This document shows, one piece after another, positions 35,065 to 47,006 of a DNA stretch of 64,000 nucleotides (the stretch's first letter is position 1; each line of letters starts with the position of its first letter). Location of the stretch: assembly GCF_029867415.1 (NCBI RefSeq), contig NW_026706272.1:1-64000 (forward strand), in the 5' to 3' direction. This DNA is from Vicia villosa (lineage: Eukaryota; Streptophyta; Magnoliopsida; Fabales; Fabaceae). Under the pieces are notes generated by a model, which ran no database searches, was not told the origin of the DNA, and saw nothing but the letters and a program-made list of their open reading frames with translations. The translations under genes were made by a program, and so were the position numbers.

Positions 35065-36051
35065 CCCACATAGAGAAAGGCCATGGAGAGGAGATAAAGT
35101 TGAGAAGCTTCGGAGGTACATGGATCTTATCGGCATAGATCTGGAATTTGTGGCACTTCTTCACATATCTGTAGCAGTCAAATTCCATTGTCATCCAATA
35201 GTAACCTGCTCTCAGCATCTTTCTTGTCATTGCATGTCCATTGGCATGAGTTCCAAAAGATCCTTCATGAATTTCTTGCATTAATTGGTTTGCTCCGTGT
35301 CTATCCACGCATCTGAGCAATACCATGTCAAAATTCCTCTTGTATAGCACATCCCCAATCACGAATAAATTGCCAGACAATCTTCTCAAAGTTCTTCTGT
35401 CTTTGCTAGATGCCCCAAGTGGGTACTCTTGTTTTTATATGAAGACTTTAATGTCATAAAACCACGGCTTGTCATATGTGACAGCTTCAATAGTGAATAC
35501 ATGAGCAGACCTATCCAGATGCATGATTGTAATTTGAAGAGCTTCGTTTGGAAACTTCACTTGATACATGGAAGCTAGAGTAACCAATGCATATGCCATT
35601 TGATTTTCCTCACGAGGTATGTGATGGAACTCAACATTGTTGAAATAGGTGAGTAGTCTTCGGGAATAATCTCTGCAAGGAATTAAACCAGGATGACGGG
35701 TTTCCCATTCTCCTTTGATCTTATTAATAACTAGAGCAGAGTCTCCATACACATCCAAAATTTTGATTCTAAGATCAATGGCTTCTTCTAGTCCCATGAT
35801 ACAAGCTTCGTATTCTTCCATATTGTCGGTGCAGTCGAACATCAGTCTTGAAGTAAGTGGTACATGAGAACCTTATGGCATAACAATGACTGCCCCAATT
35901 CCTCGACCATAAGCATTAACAGTTTCATCAAATATCAAACCCCATCGGGATTCAGGATCAGGTCCTTCTTCAGGTAAAGGCTCTTCATAATCTTTTGCTT
36001 TCAAATACATGATCTCTTCATCTGGGAATTCATCTTGTAAGGATTAATCAT
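35065..36051 (-). pseudogene. Ogre/Tat RNase H and integrase N-terminus, inactivated
   Basis: Two open pieces on the minus strand. 35435-35842 is RNase H (NMEEYEACIMGLEEAIDLRI, YGDSALVINKIKGEW, FHHIPREENQMAYAL). The part of 34946-35389 to the right of the solo LTR boundary is the integrase zinc-binding region (MQEIHEGSFGTHANGHAMTRKML, YYWMTMEFDCYRYVKKCHKFQIYADKIH). Upstream of 35842 the frame has an in-frame stop before the RNase H start. Sequence stops at 36051, where copia B inserted. Confidence 0.82.
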
Positions 36052-37569
36052 TGTTAGTGCTTTTGAGGATTGACTTTATGTTTGGTAAAACTAATTTAGC
36101 AGCAATAGGATAAATAGCATTATAACTTGTAAGAGAAAGCAGGTGGAAGTTCAATTTAATTGAGAAACATGTTGTGTTGAAATGTTTCAACATCTGGAAT
36201 AACATGTCAAAGAAGATGTTGTGAAATCGTATTTGAGCTGACAATTTGGATTCTGTTATAACAGAAACAGAATATTCCTAAAACATTGAATCCTATGTGG
36301 AGCTATATCTAAGGAGAAAATTTAGGAAACTAAATGTTGAAAGATTTTATAGGAGAATCTGTTGCAAAAGTGTAACAACTTATTGTTGTTACTTGGAGCA
36401 TATTTTATGGAGATATTTGTGGAGAATATCTTGGAGCTTATATTGTGGAGCAATTTTAGACACAGTTTGTTATGTCAGTTTGTAGATGTTTTCAAGATGT
36501 CATGCTCGATGTCATGACATCAGTATCTGACAGCAGTTGCTATTATATTTAGCTATCACGCGCCTGCTGAGCTGGAATATAAAGATTCAGTAAGTACTCA
36601 ATAGATGCAGAATATTCTATGGAATATTATGCAATCCTAAGTGGCGCAAGTTTAAAGGTCAAGAGAATCAAGTCAGAATATTGAAGATTAGCTGTCACGC
36701 GCGTGCTGAGCTGGAATATAAAGATTCAGTAAGTACTCAACAGATGCAGAATATTCTATGGAATATTATGCAATCCTAAGTGGCGCAAGTTTAAAGGTCA
36801 AGAGAATCAAGTCAGAATATTGAAGATTATGTAGTTTCTAATTATGAAGATAAATTAGGAAACTTATGATTAAAGACCTTTATTTTAGCAGAAGAATTCT
36901 GCTGATTTGTAACAGCAAATATAGCTGTGATTGCAAGCCCAAGTCCAGTTGGGAATAGGTTATAAATAGAAGCTTTGTGACCTAATAAGTAAGCTAGACG
37001 AGTATTGACAAGATGTAGTTTTTAGGGTTAGCAGTGTAAGTGAACCACCCGATTTGTGGGATGGTCACTGATTTGTGTCTCGAAGCCTGTAGGAAAGAAG
37101 TTTGTTTTACTCACTCAGAATTTGTGAAGCAATGAGTGCAGTTTTGTTCTTGGAGGAAGCTTTGAAGCAACTTCAAGTTGTATTTATTTGTGTGCTTAGA
37201 ATGTTGGAAATTAGGCTGTCGATGCAGTGGCTGAGGTGTTAACTGCTAGACATCATTGCTATGATTGAGAGTGGAATGGAGTATTCAATATCTAGGGAGG
37301 ACCTAGGTAGAAGGGTCATTGGGTAGTGATTAAGTGAGAAGTTGTAAACGGGAGAGTTTAGCTTTGAATTGATACTGCTAATAGTGGACTTCATCCCTGG
37401 CTTGGTAGCCCCCAGAGTAGGTAGTTAAACCGAACTGGGTGAACAATTCTGTGTGTTATTTATTTTCTGCACTGTTATTTGTATTCCTATCTTGTATGTT
37501 TTTATAATGTCAGATCATATGTCATGACATCCATATATGACATCTGAGTTTGTTGTCACCAAAATTTCA
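36052..37569 (+). mobile_element. 5' LTR of copia element B, 1.52 kb
   Basis: TGTTAGTG … AAATTTCA, followed two bases later by a tRNA-iMet primer site. It is homologous to the LTR at 19182-20384, with TATA box TATAAATA at 36961-36968. It is longer because of a 139-bp tandem duplication starting at 36551 and 36690. The preceding ATCAT (36047-36051) would be its target duplication. Confidence 0.88.
36551..36828 (+). repeat. 139-bp tandem duplication inside copia B LTR
   Basis: Two nearly identical units, each starting with AGCT(A/G)TCACGCGC and ending GTCAGAATATTGAAGAT. Copia A has one unit. Confidence 0.88.
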
Positions 37570-37571
37570 AT

Positions 37572-37584
37572 TGGTATCAGAGCA
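37572..37584 (+). promoter_or_regulatory. primer binding site of copia B (initiator tRNA-Met)
   Basis: TGGTATCAGAGCA two bases after the LTR end, the standard Ty1-copia primer site. Confidence 0.92.
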
Positions 37585-39287
37585 GACATCTTGTCTATTT
37601 CTGGATGAGATCCATGAGGGATACATTTTGGTTGTGCTGAAGGTAGAAGATTGTTTGAACAAGAAGTGTTCATATTGTATGGTCCCTTGAAGTGGAGGAT
37701 GGACCTATATGTGGAGGATTAGACCAACCTGACCAGAGCTGTTGATGCTGGAAGAAAGGAGAGCTATATCCAAAGACTTCATGCGGGAGTGAAGAATTTG
37801 AATTGTACTAATTAGCCTGCATCTATGTACAGAGAAGAAACGTATCAAAACCTTCATGCGGGAGTGAAGATGTTGATAAGGTAACCTCTGTATCTATGTA
37901 ATTTTATCAGGTCAGGAAGTTGGTTAGGATTAGTCTGTTGCTTGGTGCAGAAGCAAGCATTGTGCAGGGTTAAGTTTCAGTCAATCCTTGGATGTCATGC
38001 TTACAATTGATTCCTGGAGTAAGAATTGTGTGAATTTTATTGAAGTATGGCTATTTTCCGCTGCATAGCCTCTGGTGCAACCCCTATTGTAAAAGAAAGA
38101 TTCTAGGGTTATTTATATTCAACAAAATGTATGGCAGAACCTTACAGCTATAATTAAAGTGTCATAGATACTTGAGTAATATCTCAAGTCCACTCATAAT
38201 GGCATGGTTTATTAGAGCTGATGAATGTCAACTGATCAATGATATTCATAATCATATGCAAGTGTGAACCTTGAAGAGTTTCAAGGCTGGAGTGTTCCTA
38301 GAAAAAGGAACAAATGTCCTTCTAGATGTTGGGACATTAGTACTGGTATGCAGCTACCAGCTGAAGAACAGATGTTCTGGTGCTAAACTAATGTAGTGTG
38401 AGAACATTGGTTTGGAACCTAGTCCTGGTCTGGAAGAGGAGACATCTGATTATAAGTTGATCAGGACACGATCAACATGTGCTTCTACTCCAAATCCTAT
38501 TTTATGGGAGGTTAGAAGTAAAAGCCCAGTGACAAAGAAAACTCATGAAGGTATTCCTTTCTGGTCCTTTATGTTTAAATCAAGATGAGCTTACATCTGG
38601 TATTTTCCTCTGATCAAAGGAACCAGATATGTGAATTTTCATTCATAACCATAGAGCAGTTGTTGGAGCTGAATACTGTGTCTCAACCACAGTGAAATAC
38701 GGTCAACAATGGTTACTTCCCTAGTTGTTATCCAAAAAGGGTAGAGTTATTTAGAATCAAGGAATTCAGATGGCTTAGAAGAATCTGACTAATTCAGTGT
38801 TATGTCATGACAAAGTTTGTTCCAGAAACCTAAATGAGGGAATATCCTCTATAGGCACAGAATATGGCATCCATCATCTCAAAATCAGAATGAAAGTTTG
38901 AAGAAAAGCATATTGAGATGCTGGCTATTATATTCTTTGATATGTCTGGATGTTGTTGATAATTGCACTCTTTTGTTTCCACCCCAAGTGCTATGAATTA
39001 GATGTTAGAGATGTTAACCAAGAACCGTGAAGGATGATGTCACATCAAATGTCACAACATCATCTTAAGATCTTCAGTTTCTTTTTGTTGTGTTTGCCAA
39101 GAGAAAAATCTATAAATGTGAAGAGGTAATTAGTCAGAATGATCTAGTGTGAGTAGTAAATTCTTACTGACTAACTGGTAAGTACTTTGATGGGAGACTT
39201 AGTACTTATTGGGTATAGAACCTGGATGCAAGACTGAGAAGAAGAAATCAGTCAAGATGAACTAGTGTGGGTAGTAAATCTTACTGA
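37585..39287 (+). mobile_element. internal region of copia element B, no coding sequence
   Basis: 1.7 kb without a convincing frame or gag/pol motif. The last 240 bp match copia A 10102-10313. It stops abruptly at 39287/39288, where element G 5' UTR begins. The missing right part may be the piece at 61848-63033. Confidence 0.7.
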
Positions 39288-39612
39288 GTAATAGCGTTAT
39301 CACGATGGTTCGTAACAACCTCTACTACCTTCCATGAGGCCTCCACTGATTGGGGTTCCACCATATGAAGCTCATGGTAAGGATTGCTCCTGACATGCGA
39401 CTATTGGTCTTACCACCTCCTATCTCAAGTTACTCACCAAAGTCCGGGTTAGAACTTTATCTCATCACAGAGGAACCATCGAGCACCAAAAAAAGAAAAA
39501 AAGAAAATAAACAAACAAAGCACACAATAATATATACAAATAAAACACACAGATAAACAAAAATAGGCTTAACACACTTAAAACTGGATCCCCAGTGAAG
39601 TCACCATTTTTC
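39288..39612 (-). mobile_element. element G 5' leader fragment with primer site
   Basis: Near-identical to 57139-57463. Primer-site-like TGGTGACTTCACTGGGGA lies on the minus strand at 39589-39606. The left end is not an LTR end and no target duplication is seen, so this is a truncated array end. Confidence 0.8.
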
Positions 39613-42600
39613 TGTAGCGGGGAAAATCTGATATCGAAGCCATAGGATTGACTCGAATCAATATTTCGTTTGAAATCGCCACCGCGCTTTATTTTTTCAA
39701 AGGAAAAGGGAAAAGAACGTAAAACCCAAAGTTTAGTTTTTAAAACAAGAAAGAGAACTCAGGTTCGGGTGTTGATTATATGAGGGGAAGGTTTAAAGCA
39801 CCCCTCATATCTGTGGTACTCCACAGGAACCTTTTTGAAAATCTGTGTCGTGTGTGCTAAAAAAAAGGTTTGTTTTATTTTTAAAATAAGCTCGGCAAAG
39901 CGTTAAGCCTTGTGCCTACATACCTCCTCGGTGCAATGGAGAAGTCAGAGCTAATGTAGTTCCGCTTAAAGGGAAAACATTTTTAAAACGAATAAACACT
40001 TTATCGTCGTTGGAGAGAAATACTCAGCCATTGATCTTTAGCATGAGAACAAATGAGTTCTTTGCTTCGCAAATGAAAGAAGGGCTCCAACTCGGATAAA
40101 ATCAACGAGTATGCCACTAGCTCTCTCACGCGGAAAAGATCTCATTATATCAATCAATTTCAAAATCGTGGGGTATAACCACTCGTTTCGACAATTAACA
40201 GTGTCTAAACTTTTTGAAGAAAAAGGCCACTAAGGGCAAAAGATATTTTAAGAGAAAAGGTTTTGAAAAGATTGCAAACATAAGAAGGTTTTTGAAAAAG
40301 GGAGAAGATTTTGAAAATTTAAGAATGGGAGGAGATGATGAGGCTATCCTATTGCGTAAAATAAAAGCTAAGGAAAGAAACGGTCTAACCGAAGAAGAAG
40401 CCAACACTTGACATTATGAGTCAAGGTAGAGTTCCCATCCTTTGGACTTATCAATACCAAACCAACATTATCACTTGGGGATCCTGATGAATTTATTATC
40501 TTAGCACCACTTCGGATTAAGCACATTAAAATTCTGACGAAAATCGGGCAGAGTAACGGCTGTTTTCGGGTAAAATCCTTATCTCAATGCCTTGGAATTA
40601 ACCATCAAGGGCTTTCAAGGAAATACCTGCATACATAAACAAACAACAATCCGATGCCAGACAGACAGAACAATCACAGAGTAATAACAGAATGAGGGTC
40701 TAGAGGTACTAGGTCCATAAGTCCGAATCTCCAAAATGCTAGGGATAGTAACCAATAGTCCAAAAGAGAGCCTTAAGTGTTTTTTAGATTTTTGTTGTTT
40801 ATTAGTGTTTTAGCATAAAAGTAAAGTATGGTCCAAGTGGACAAAGAGAAAATAGCGGAAACATAAACATATGTCCAAATGGACAAAGAGAAAATAGCGG
40901 AATATAAACGTCCAAATGGACAAAGAAAAAATGGCGGAATGTAAATATGATGAAATTATAAAATAAAGCAATAAAGCGTAAAATAAAAGAGCGATATAAT
41001 AAATTGCGGAAATTAAAGTCAATTGTTAGATGTTAAAGATAACCATCTTGAAACTTGTCAAGTATGTTATCAAAGTTAGTAATTAAGATCGATGGTGAGT
41101 GAAGGATGTACTCGGATTTAAATTCAATAGAAATTTATCAGAAGCTTGATAAAATCATAGCGACTACACGATAAACCTCTATAAGTCATAAATCAACCGC
41201 ATACAATTCTCTTCCATATTTGATCTTTTTGATTCGGGACACGAAATATTGCGCTATGTTAAGCAGATCGCCAAGTGATTTATGTAGAAATCACCCTACA
41301 ACGAGGCCGGTCAAAACTTTATGTGCTAATGCATGCGAGAAGAACGATATGTAGATCGTTTTCCGAATGCAATACCGCACGAAAAGAAAAATAGGAAGCG
41401 ATCTCGTCTTTACCAAGAATCCATAAGAATCCTCAAGGCATTAAGACTTTCATCGATCAAAATAAAAAGAGATAAAAGATGGAACCACATCAAAGGCTCC
41501 TTTCATCCATAATTTCAATCACTTAATATTGCGGATTTGGATTCTCATCCTATCGACGCCCTAAGTCCATTGAAATTAGAGAGAAATTAGGCCTCTAACT
41601 TGTGATTCAAAGAAAATATCAAAAGAATGGAGTAGAAGATGAGTTGGAACTAAAAACAAGTCAAAAACCACAAAAACAAGCATTCTGCCCAGATGTAAAT
41701 CGATTTGCACAGAGTGTAAATCGATTTACATAACTCTGTTTTCAAAATCTGCGCAGTTTTCAGTTGTGTAAATCGATTTGCACAAGATGTAAATCGATTT
41801 GCACAACACAGTTTTCAAAAAAAAAAGCAAATAAAGAGAAGAAAACTTGTTTAAACATAAAACCAAACACCTTGTGATCTTGGATCAATTTGTGCACGAA
41901 AATGTATCAAGTAAGCCAGCAAAACACATCAATGTAGCACCAAAGGTGCATCAAGCATAAACAACAATGGATCACATCTTGAATTATGGAATGGATCTAG
42001 AATTTTACCAAATCTTTCACAAACTTTGAATCTTCTTCAAGAACACACAACCACAAGCCTTGATCTCTCACAATTGATGAAGAAAGTAGTGTTTATGTTG
42101 AGGTTTAGCTCTAAATTAGTGAGGTTCAAGATGTGACTCACTAATTTGTGTGGAAGAAAAAGAGCTTTGAGTGATGGGTTTGGAAGAGGTGAGGAGAGAA
42201 TTTGCAATAAGTTTCTTGGCTATCCAAGCTTGAAAAATGAAGAGGGGAGTGCCTCAATTTATAGCACTTAGGCTTGGGAAATTTTGTGGCTTGGAGTTAG
42301 GATTGGAAAATAAGATTAGGCTTGGGAAAAGGTTTTGGAGCCAAAAATGAAATCCAATGGTCTTGATGCAATCACATGAGGGTTTATGATTAAATGATGT
42401 AGAGAATCAAATGTAAGAACTAAGTCATGCTTCCCATGCTTGCAAATGATGTCAACACTTTCAAAAGCTGAAATTTGCCTTCATTTTTCCAAATTCGCAA
42501 TGGTGCAATCGATTTGCACCTTATGCAAATCTATTTACATTGCTGAAAAAGGCAAAATCTGGGGCAAAAACAGTTATGCAAATCGATTGCTGTCTTATGC

Positions 42601-42950
42601 AAATCGATTTGCACTGATGGCAGAAGCAAATCTGGTGCAGAAACAGTTGTGTAAATCGATTTACACCTTATGCAAATCGATTTGCACAGTGAAAATGTTG
42701 AAAAATGCTCCTTTGATGGATATTTTGACTTGGTACCTACAAAACACAAACATACAAGAGAACAAGGCAATATTTTTGGTATTTTGGTTAGTAAAACAAT
42801 ATATACAAGACTAAAACATGGGTGCTTAATGATTCCCTTGCAGATGAATTGAGCATAACACCACAAGTAGAGTTCTAAGTTAAAACTTCTTGATTGATGA
42901 TTGGTATGCAAATGATGTGTGATCTTAGGGTCAAAAATTGGGGTATGACA
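39613..42950 (-). mobile_element. element G LTR 1, 3.34 kb
   Basis: On the minus strand: TGTCATACCCCAATTTTTGA at 42950 to CCCGCTACA at 39613. It is preceded on its 5' side (42951 onward) by a polypurine tract AATAGGGGCATC and followed by a primer-like site, so it acts both as 3' LTR of the unit to the right and 5' LTR of a truncated unit to the left. TATA box CTATAAATT at 42256-42264. It carries five pairs of ATCGAT palindromes and differs from LTR 2 by roughly 1-1.5% by eye. Confidence 0.9.
41694..42688 (-). repeat. five pairs of AAATCGATTT palindromes, 21 bp apart, in G LTR 1
   Basis: ATCGAT starts: 41699/41720, 41772/41793, 42508/42529 (second is ATCTAT), 42582/42603, 42655/42676. All five pairs are spaced exactly 21 bp. 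Adjacent pairs are 73-74 bp apart within each cluster. Individual palindromes extend to 16-18 bp, such as GTGTAAATCGATTTACAC. Three pairs lie 245-425 bp upstream of the TATA box and two lie about 460-560 bp downstream. Confidence 0.9.
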
Positions 42951-45409
42951 GATGCCCCTATTTAAGTTTCTTCGATTCGGAGATACGATGATTGGAAATC
43001 TTCGTTTTGACGAAATCGAGGAGACTTAAATATATAAAACACAATTTTTGAACCTAAGATGCTATGCAATGTTTAATGAATGCATATGATGTGGATAAAA
43101 CACGACAACACCGGGGAGGAAAAGGAACTCCACTGGGGAAACAAATGTCTTGCTGGCATAACTCCACTGGGGAAGGCAAGACTTTGTTGGAGAGATGAAA
43201 CTTTGGTGGGAAAAGAAACTTCTCTGGGGAAACATTTCGCACCAGAGAGGTTAAAGCAATCACCTTTCGCTGGAGATGATAAAGGGGGGCATCCTCTTTC
43301 ACCGGGGATGAGAAAGTACGCATCCTGAATCAGAATACCAATTTTTCGTTAACACACCATCGTACCACTGATGATATGAAGAGATGTATCTTCGTACCAC
43401 TGACGATAACATTTTGATTCGTGGACCATCCTCTTACTCAATAGTTGAAGGTAGAAGAAAATCGAATAACCGTCTCAATAGTTGACGATAAGCTACCAAC
43501 TCAATAGTCGAAGGTAGAAGCAAATTGAATTACCGCCTCAATGGTTGACAATAAGCTGCTGAGAACAATAAGTTGCCGCTAAGAATAGGGATCAACTTCT
43601 TCAAGGACATGGCTTGATAAAAGGAACTGGATGAAAACTGTCACTTCTAATGAAGGGACTTACCATTTTCTGACTTTGCTGAGGAATCTTTAAGCAAAAC
43701 GAACTGTCTTCGTGAAGAAGACTGCCATTCGTTATCTCAAAGGGAAACAAACTGTCTTCTGCTGAAAGAGACTGCCATTTGCCGACCCTGTCGAGAAGTC
43801 CTCAATCGGAACGAACTGTCTTCTGCTGAAATAGACTGCCATTCGTTGACCCATCTTAGGAAAAAGTGAGCAAACTGTCTTCTAATGGAGGAGACTGCCA
43901 TTTGCTGACTTTAAAATAAGAATTCTTAAACGAACTGTCTTCATGAAGAAGACTGCCATCCGTTATCTCAAAGGGAACAAACTGTCTTCTGCTGAAAGAG
44001 ACTGCCATTTGCCGATCCTGTCGAGAAGTCCTCAAGCGGAACAAACTGTCTTCTGCTGAAAGAAACTGCCATTCGTTGACCCATCTTAGGAAAAAGTGAG
44101 CAAACTGTCTTCTAATGGAGGAGACTGCCATTTGCTGACTTTAAAATAAGAATTCTTAAACGAACTGTCTTCATGAAGAAGACTGCCATCCGTTATCTCA
44201 AAGGGAACAAACTGTCTTCTGCTGAAAGAGACTGCCATTTGCCGACCCTGTCGAGAAGTCCTCAAGCGGAACGAACTGTCTTCTGCTGAAAGAGACTGCC
44301 ATTCGTTGATCCATCTTAGGAAAAAGTGAGCAAACTGTCTTCTAATGGAGGAGACTGCCATTTGCTGACTTTGGTGGGGAACTTTGAAAGCGGACAAGCT
44401 ATTTTCTGGAGAAGATTGTCAACTGTCGACCTGCTTGGGAAGTCCAAAAGTGGACAAACTATCTTCCGGAGAAGATTGCCGTCTACTGACCCGTTGGGAA
44501 TAACAAAAGTAGTGAACAAACTTACTCTTTGAGGGAGATTTTTGCTTGCTTTGAAGATAAGATTGATATGTGGAGACGTACAAACTTGCTCAAATAAAGA
44601 GGCTTGTTGTCAGCCAAAACATGATGGGGATAACATAAGTTGCTTAAAGTCAAAACCTGCCCCTTGCTTTCAAGCACAAATTCCAAGGGAGTACAATAAC
44701 AACACTGCTGGAAAATAAATATTTCAGTCTCTGATAAGAACATCAATCACAAATGAATTTTCCATTGTTGAGGAAAGAAGAAATCCTCAAGAGGTGCAAA
44801 ATAAATGCCTTCTCAATCTAGGTTTCCCAGCCTAGAGAGGTTCAAAATAGTATTGAAAGAGACCAAAGTTCAACTCCAAGAACAAACTAGATAGAAACGG
44901 CCAAACAAAGCTTTGCCCCTTGAGGAATAAACTCAACTGGGGATCAATTCCATCCTGACAAATGAGCTGAGGAGGAACACCGAAGCAAAATTCTTCCACG
45001 AGGAACAAATTCAGTGGGGATTATCAATCTCTGCGAGGAATTTACAGATCATCTTCTTCTTATCAAAAAGATCGGACAACACCTCAAGCTCTATTATGGG
45101 GAATCAGAGAAAATTTCTTTGGAGAAAATCACCATTCCGAACTTGCAGAGGAACTAAGAAGTTAACACCAAAGCAAACAAGTTAACATGCGGGGGATTTT
45201 AGTTCAAAACTCAACACAAGGTGAGAAAGAAAACCCAACAGTCAACCGTTGTCTCAAAACTTCTTGGTAGAGAGTGACATACTCTGGATTGATCATGGCA
45301 ACAACCTTTGTACTTCAAGCTAATGAGGTGATCAAGGTAACTTCGGATTCACAACTTGCCCCAGATTACATGGTCTATGAAAGGAAACTACCTCAAAAAG
45401 GTTCATAGA
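42951..45409 (-). mobile_element. element G 3' untranslated region, part 1
   Basis: Non-coding sequence beginning with the polypurine tract next to LTR 1 (plus strand GATGCCCCTATTTAAG). It contains CACTGGGGAAAC-type repeats at 43110-43320 and a ~230-bp tandem repeat at 43698-44390. Frames at 43856-44397 are translations of that repeat. It continues at 53948 beyond the SIRE insertion. Confidence 0.75.
43698..44390 (-). repeat. ~230-239-bp tandem repeat, three copies, in G 3' UTR
   Basis: Units start with CGAACTGTCTTC(G/A)TGAAGAAG at 43698, 43932 and 44161. Each is built of shorter ~55-bp sub-repeats with ACTGTCTTCTGCTGAAAGAG and GACTGCCATT. The array end at 61550-61744 has only about one copy, so copy number differs between units. 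Confidence 0.85.
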
Positions 45410-46953
45410 TGTGAATACAAGATTACACTCAAATATGTTTTTGATTTATGGCAAACTCAAATGAGCATTCAAACAACAAGGCGGAAGCAGAAAACTCAAA
45501 GAAAAGCAAGCATTGATCACTCATGACAAGTACAAGTTGATCTATTATACTTTAGGTCGACTCAACACAAGCAGATCAAGAAGAATGCAGAAAACCAGCA
45601 GTTAGGTCGACCTACTGTCAACCCAGGTCGACCTAAAATGGAGAAAAATCCACATACTTCTGCTAGGTCGACTCACAGATCATCCAGGTCGACCTAAATT
45701 GATGAAATTTACATACCAGTCTGCTAGGTCGACCTACACAACGACTAGGTCGACCTAATCTGTGAAAATGTCCCCAGAATGCATTTTGAGAGGATTCTGG
45801 TCGACCTACTCCTTAAACAGGTCGACCTAACTGGGAGCAAAATTCTGCAAGCACTGCTAGGTCGACCTAAGCTCTACAAGAGGTCGACCTAACTGATCAA
45901 GAATGCCAAAAATTCTGTTTTTCTCATCTCCAACTGCTAAGCTATCTTATATATTATCAAAGGTTCATTATTCAAAAAAAACACCAACGACTGAAAGATA
46001 CACAAACGCTTCTCATCTTCGTTCTTCATCATCTCCAACACAATTACACATAATCATTCTTGCGTTGCGGGTTAGTGATGAGTTCGATAACGTCCATGGA
46101 ACGGAATTGAAGATTCCTAGTGGGTGAAGGTTTGTGGGGTTTGTTGGTGAATAAAATCTGCGGGTTTTGTCCTCCACGACGGGTGGTTCTTGGGGGTTTT
46201 TATCAAGAGGCGTTCATTGAGGATTCGGCTGAGTGTAACGATTGAGGAATGGGGAGTTCAAGGAATCAAGACACTGCAGAAGGGAATCAAAGTGAAGCTC
46301 TTGGATAACCTTGATCTTGCTCAAGATTAAGGGGGAAGAAGATTCAAAGGATCGACATAATTGGTTTATCGTTTATCGCTTTGTTATCTTCTTTGTATAT
46401 ACTACTTTCAACATTAATGAAAGATTACCCAATTTCAATTTGGAATTGGGGGCAGACGTAGTCGTAGCGAGGACGATCGACGAACTGCCTAAACAAATAT
46501 CGTGTTCTTGTCGTTTTTACCTTTTCATTTACTTTCTGTTCATAATTGGTTATAATAGCAAATTGATCAACGATTCGAGTGTTAAGATTGTGAATTAAGT
46601 ACTTACATAAACATCACAATCTACCACACATTGAATTACCTTCAATTTGATCATTATCACCAAGTGTTTGTATATTTGTTTCTATCACTCTTACTGCATT
46701 GCAAACATTGTCCATCATACAAAAAGTTAATCTGATTTTCAATAAGAGAAATGCTTTGATTCTGCAACATATACTCTTATCATTCAACTCAAGTCTTTGA
46801 CTGGTTTTTTAAACACATATATAATCGTTTCGACAGTGGTACGGAATAGACGCGAGTCGATTCAGAATCACTTCCGCTGAAAAGTCGTTTAAATCCGTAA
46901 AACTGTGAACGATCTATTCACCCCCCTCTAGATCCTAAGGCCAGCGTCTAACA
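45410..46953 (+). mobile_element. SIRE element 5' LTR, 1.54 kb
   Basis: TGTGAATACAAG … GCGTCTAACA, followed by the primer site. A TATA-like TATATATT is at 45948-45955. The region upstream of it carries the paired GTCGAC palindromes. A 95-codon frame at 46311-46598 recurs in the other LTR and looks spurious. Confidence 0.95.
45552..45892 (+). repeat. five pairs of AGGTCGACCT palindromes, 21 bp apart, in the SIRE LTR
   Basis: GTCGAC starts: single at 45556, then pairs 45606/45627, 45667/45688, 45728/45749, 45800/45821, 45861/45883. Spacings are 21, 21, 21, 21 and 22 bp. Pairs recur every 61, 61, 72 and 61 bp. The sequence between palindromes is diverged. The block lies about 60-390 bp upstream of the TATA-like box and is repeated at +6993 in the 3' LTR. 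Confidence 0.92.
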
Positions 46954-46955
46954 AG

Positions 46956-46968
46956 TGGTATCAGAGCC
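46956..46968 (+). promoter_or_regulatory. primer binding site of SIRE element
   Basis: TGGTATCAGAGCC, complementary to the 3' end of initiator tRNA-Met, two bases after the LTR. Confidence 0.93.
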
Positions 46969-47006
46969 TGGTTTATTCCGTGCTACGTGAAACACTTATT
47001 GGAAAG

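Noticed and set aside
42440..42911. overlapping frames on both strands with repeated CKSI(C/Y)T peptides
   Set aside because: The repeated peptides are translations of the AAATCGATTT palindromes. The frames sit in the LTR near its promoter. The same holds at 60292-60764.
43856..44519. frames with repeated SSIRRQFAHF and KWQSPPLEDSLL peptides
   Set aside because: They are translations of the 3' UTR tandem repeat, whose unit length is near a multiple of three. No start context or relatives are recognisable.
46311..46598. 95-codon frame identical in both SIRE LTRs (also 53304-53591)
   Set aside because: It is identical only because the LTRs are nearly identical, and no family is recognisable.
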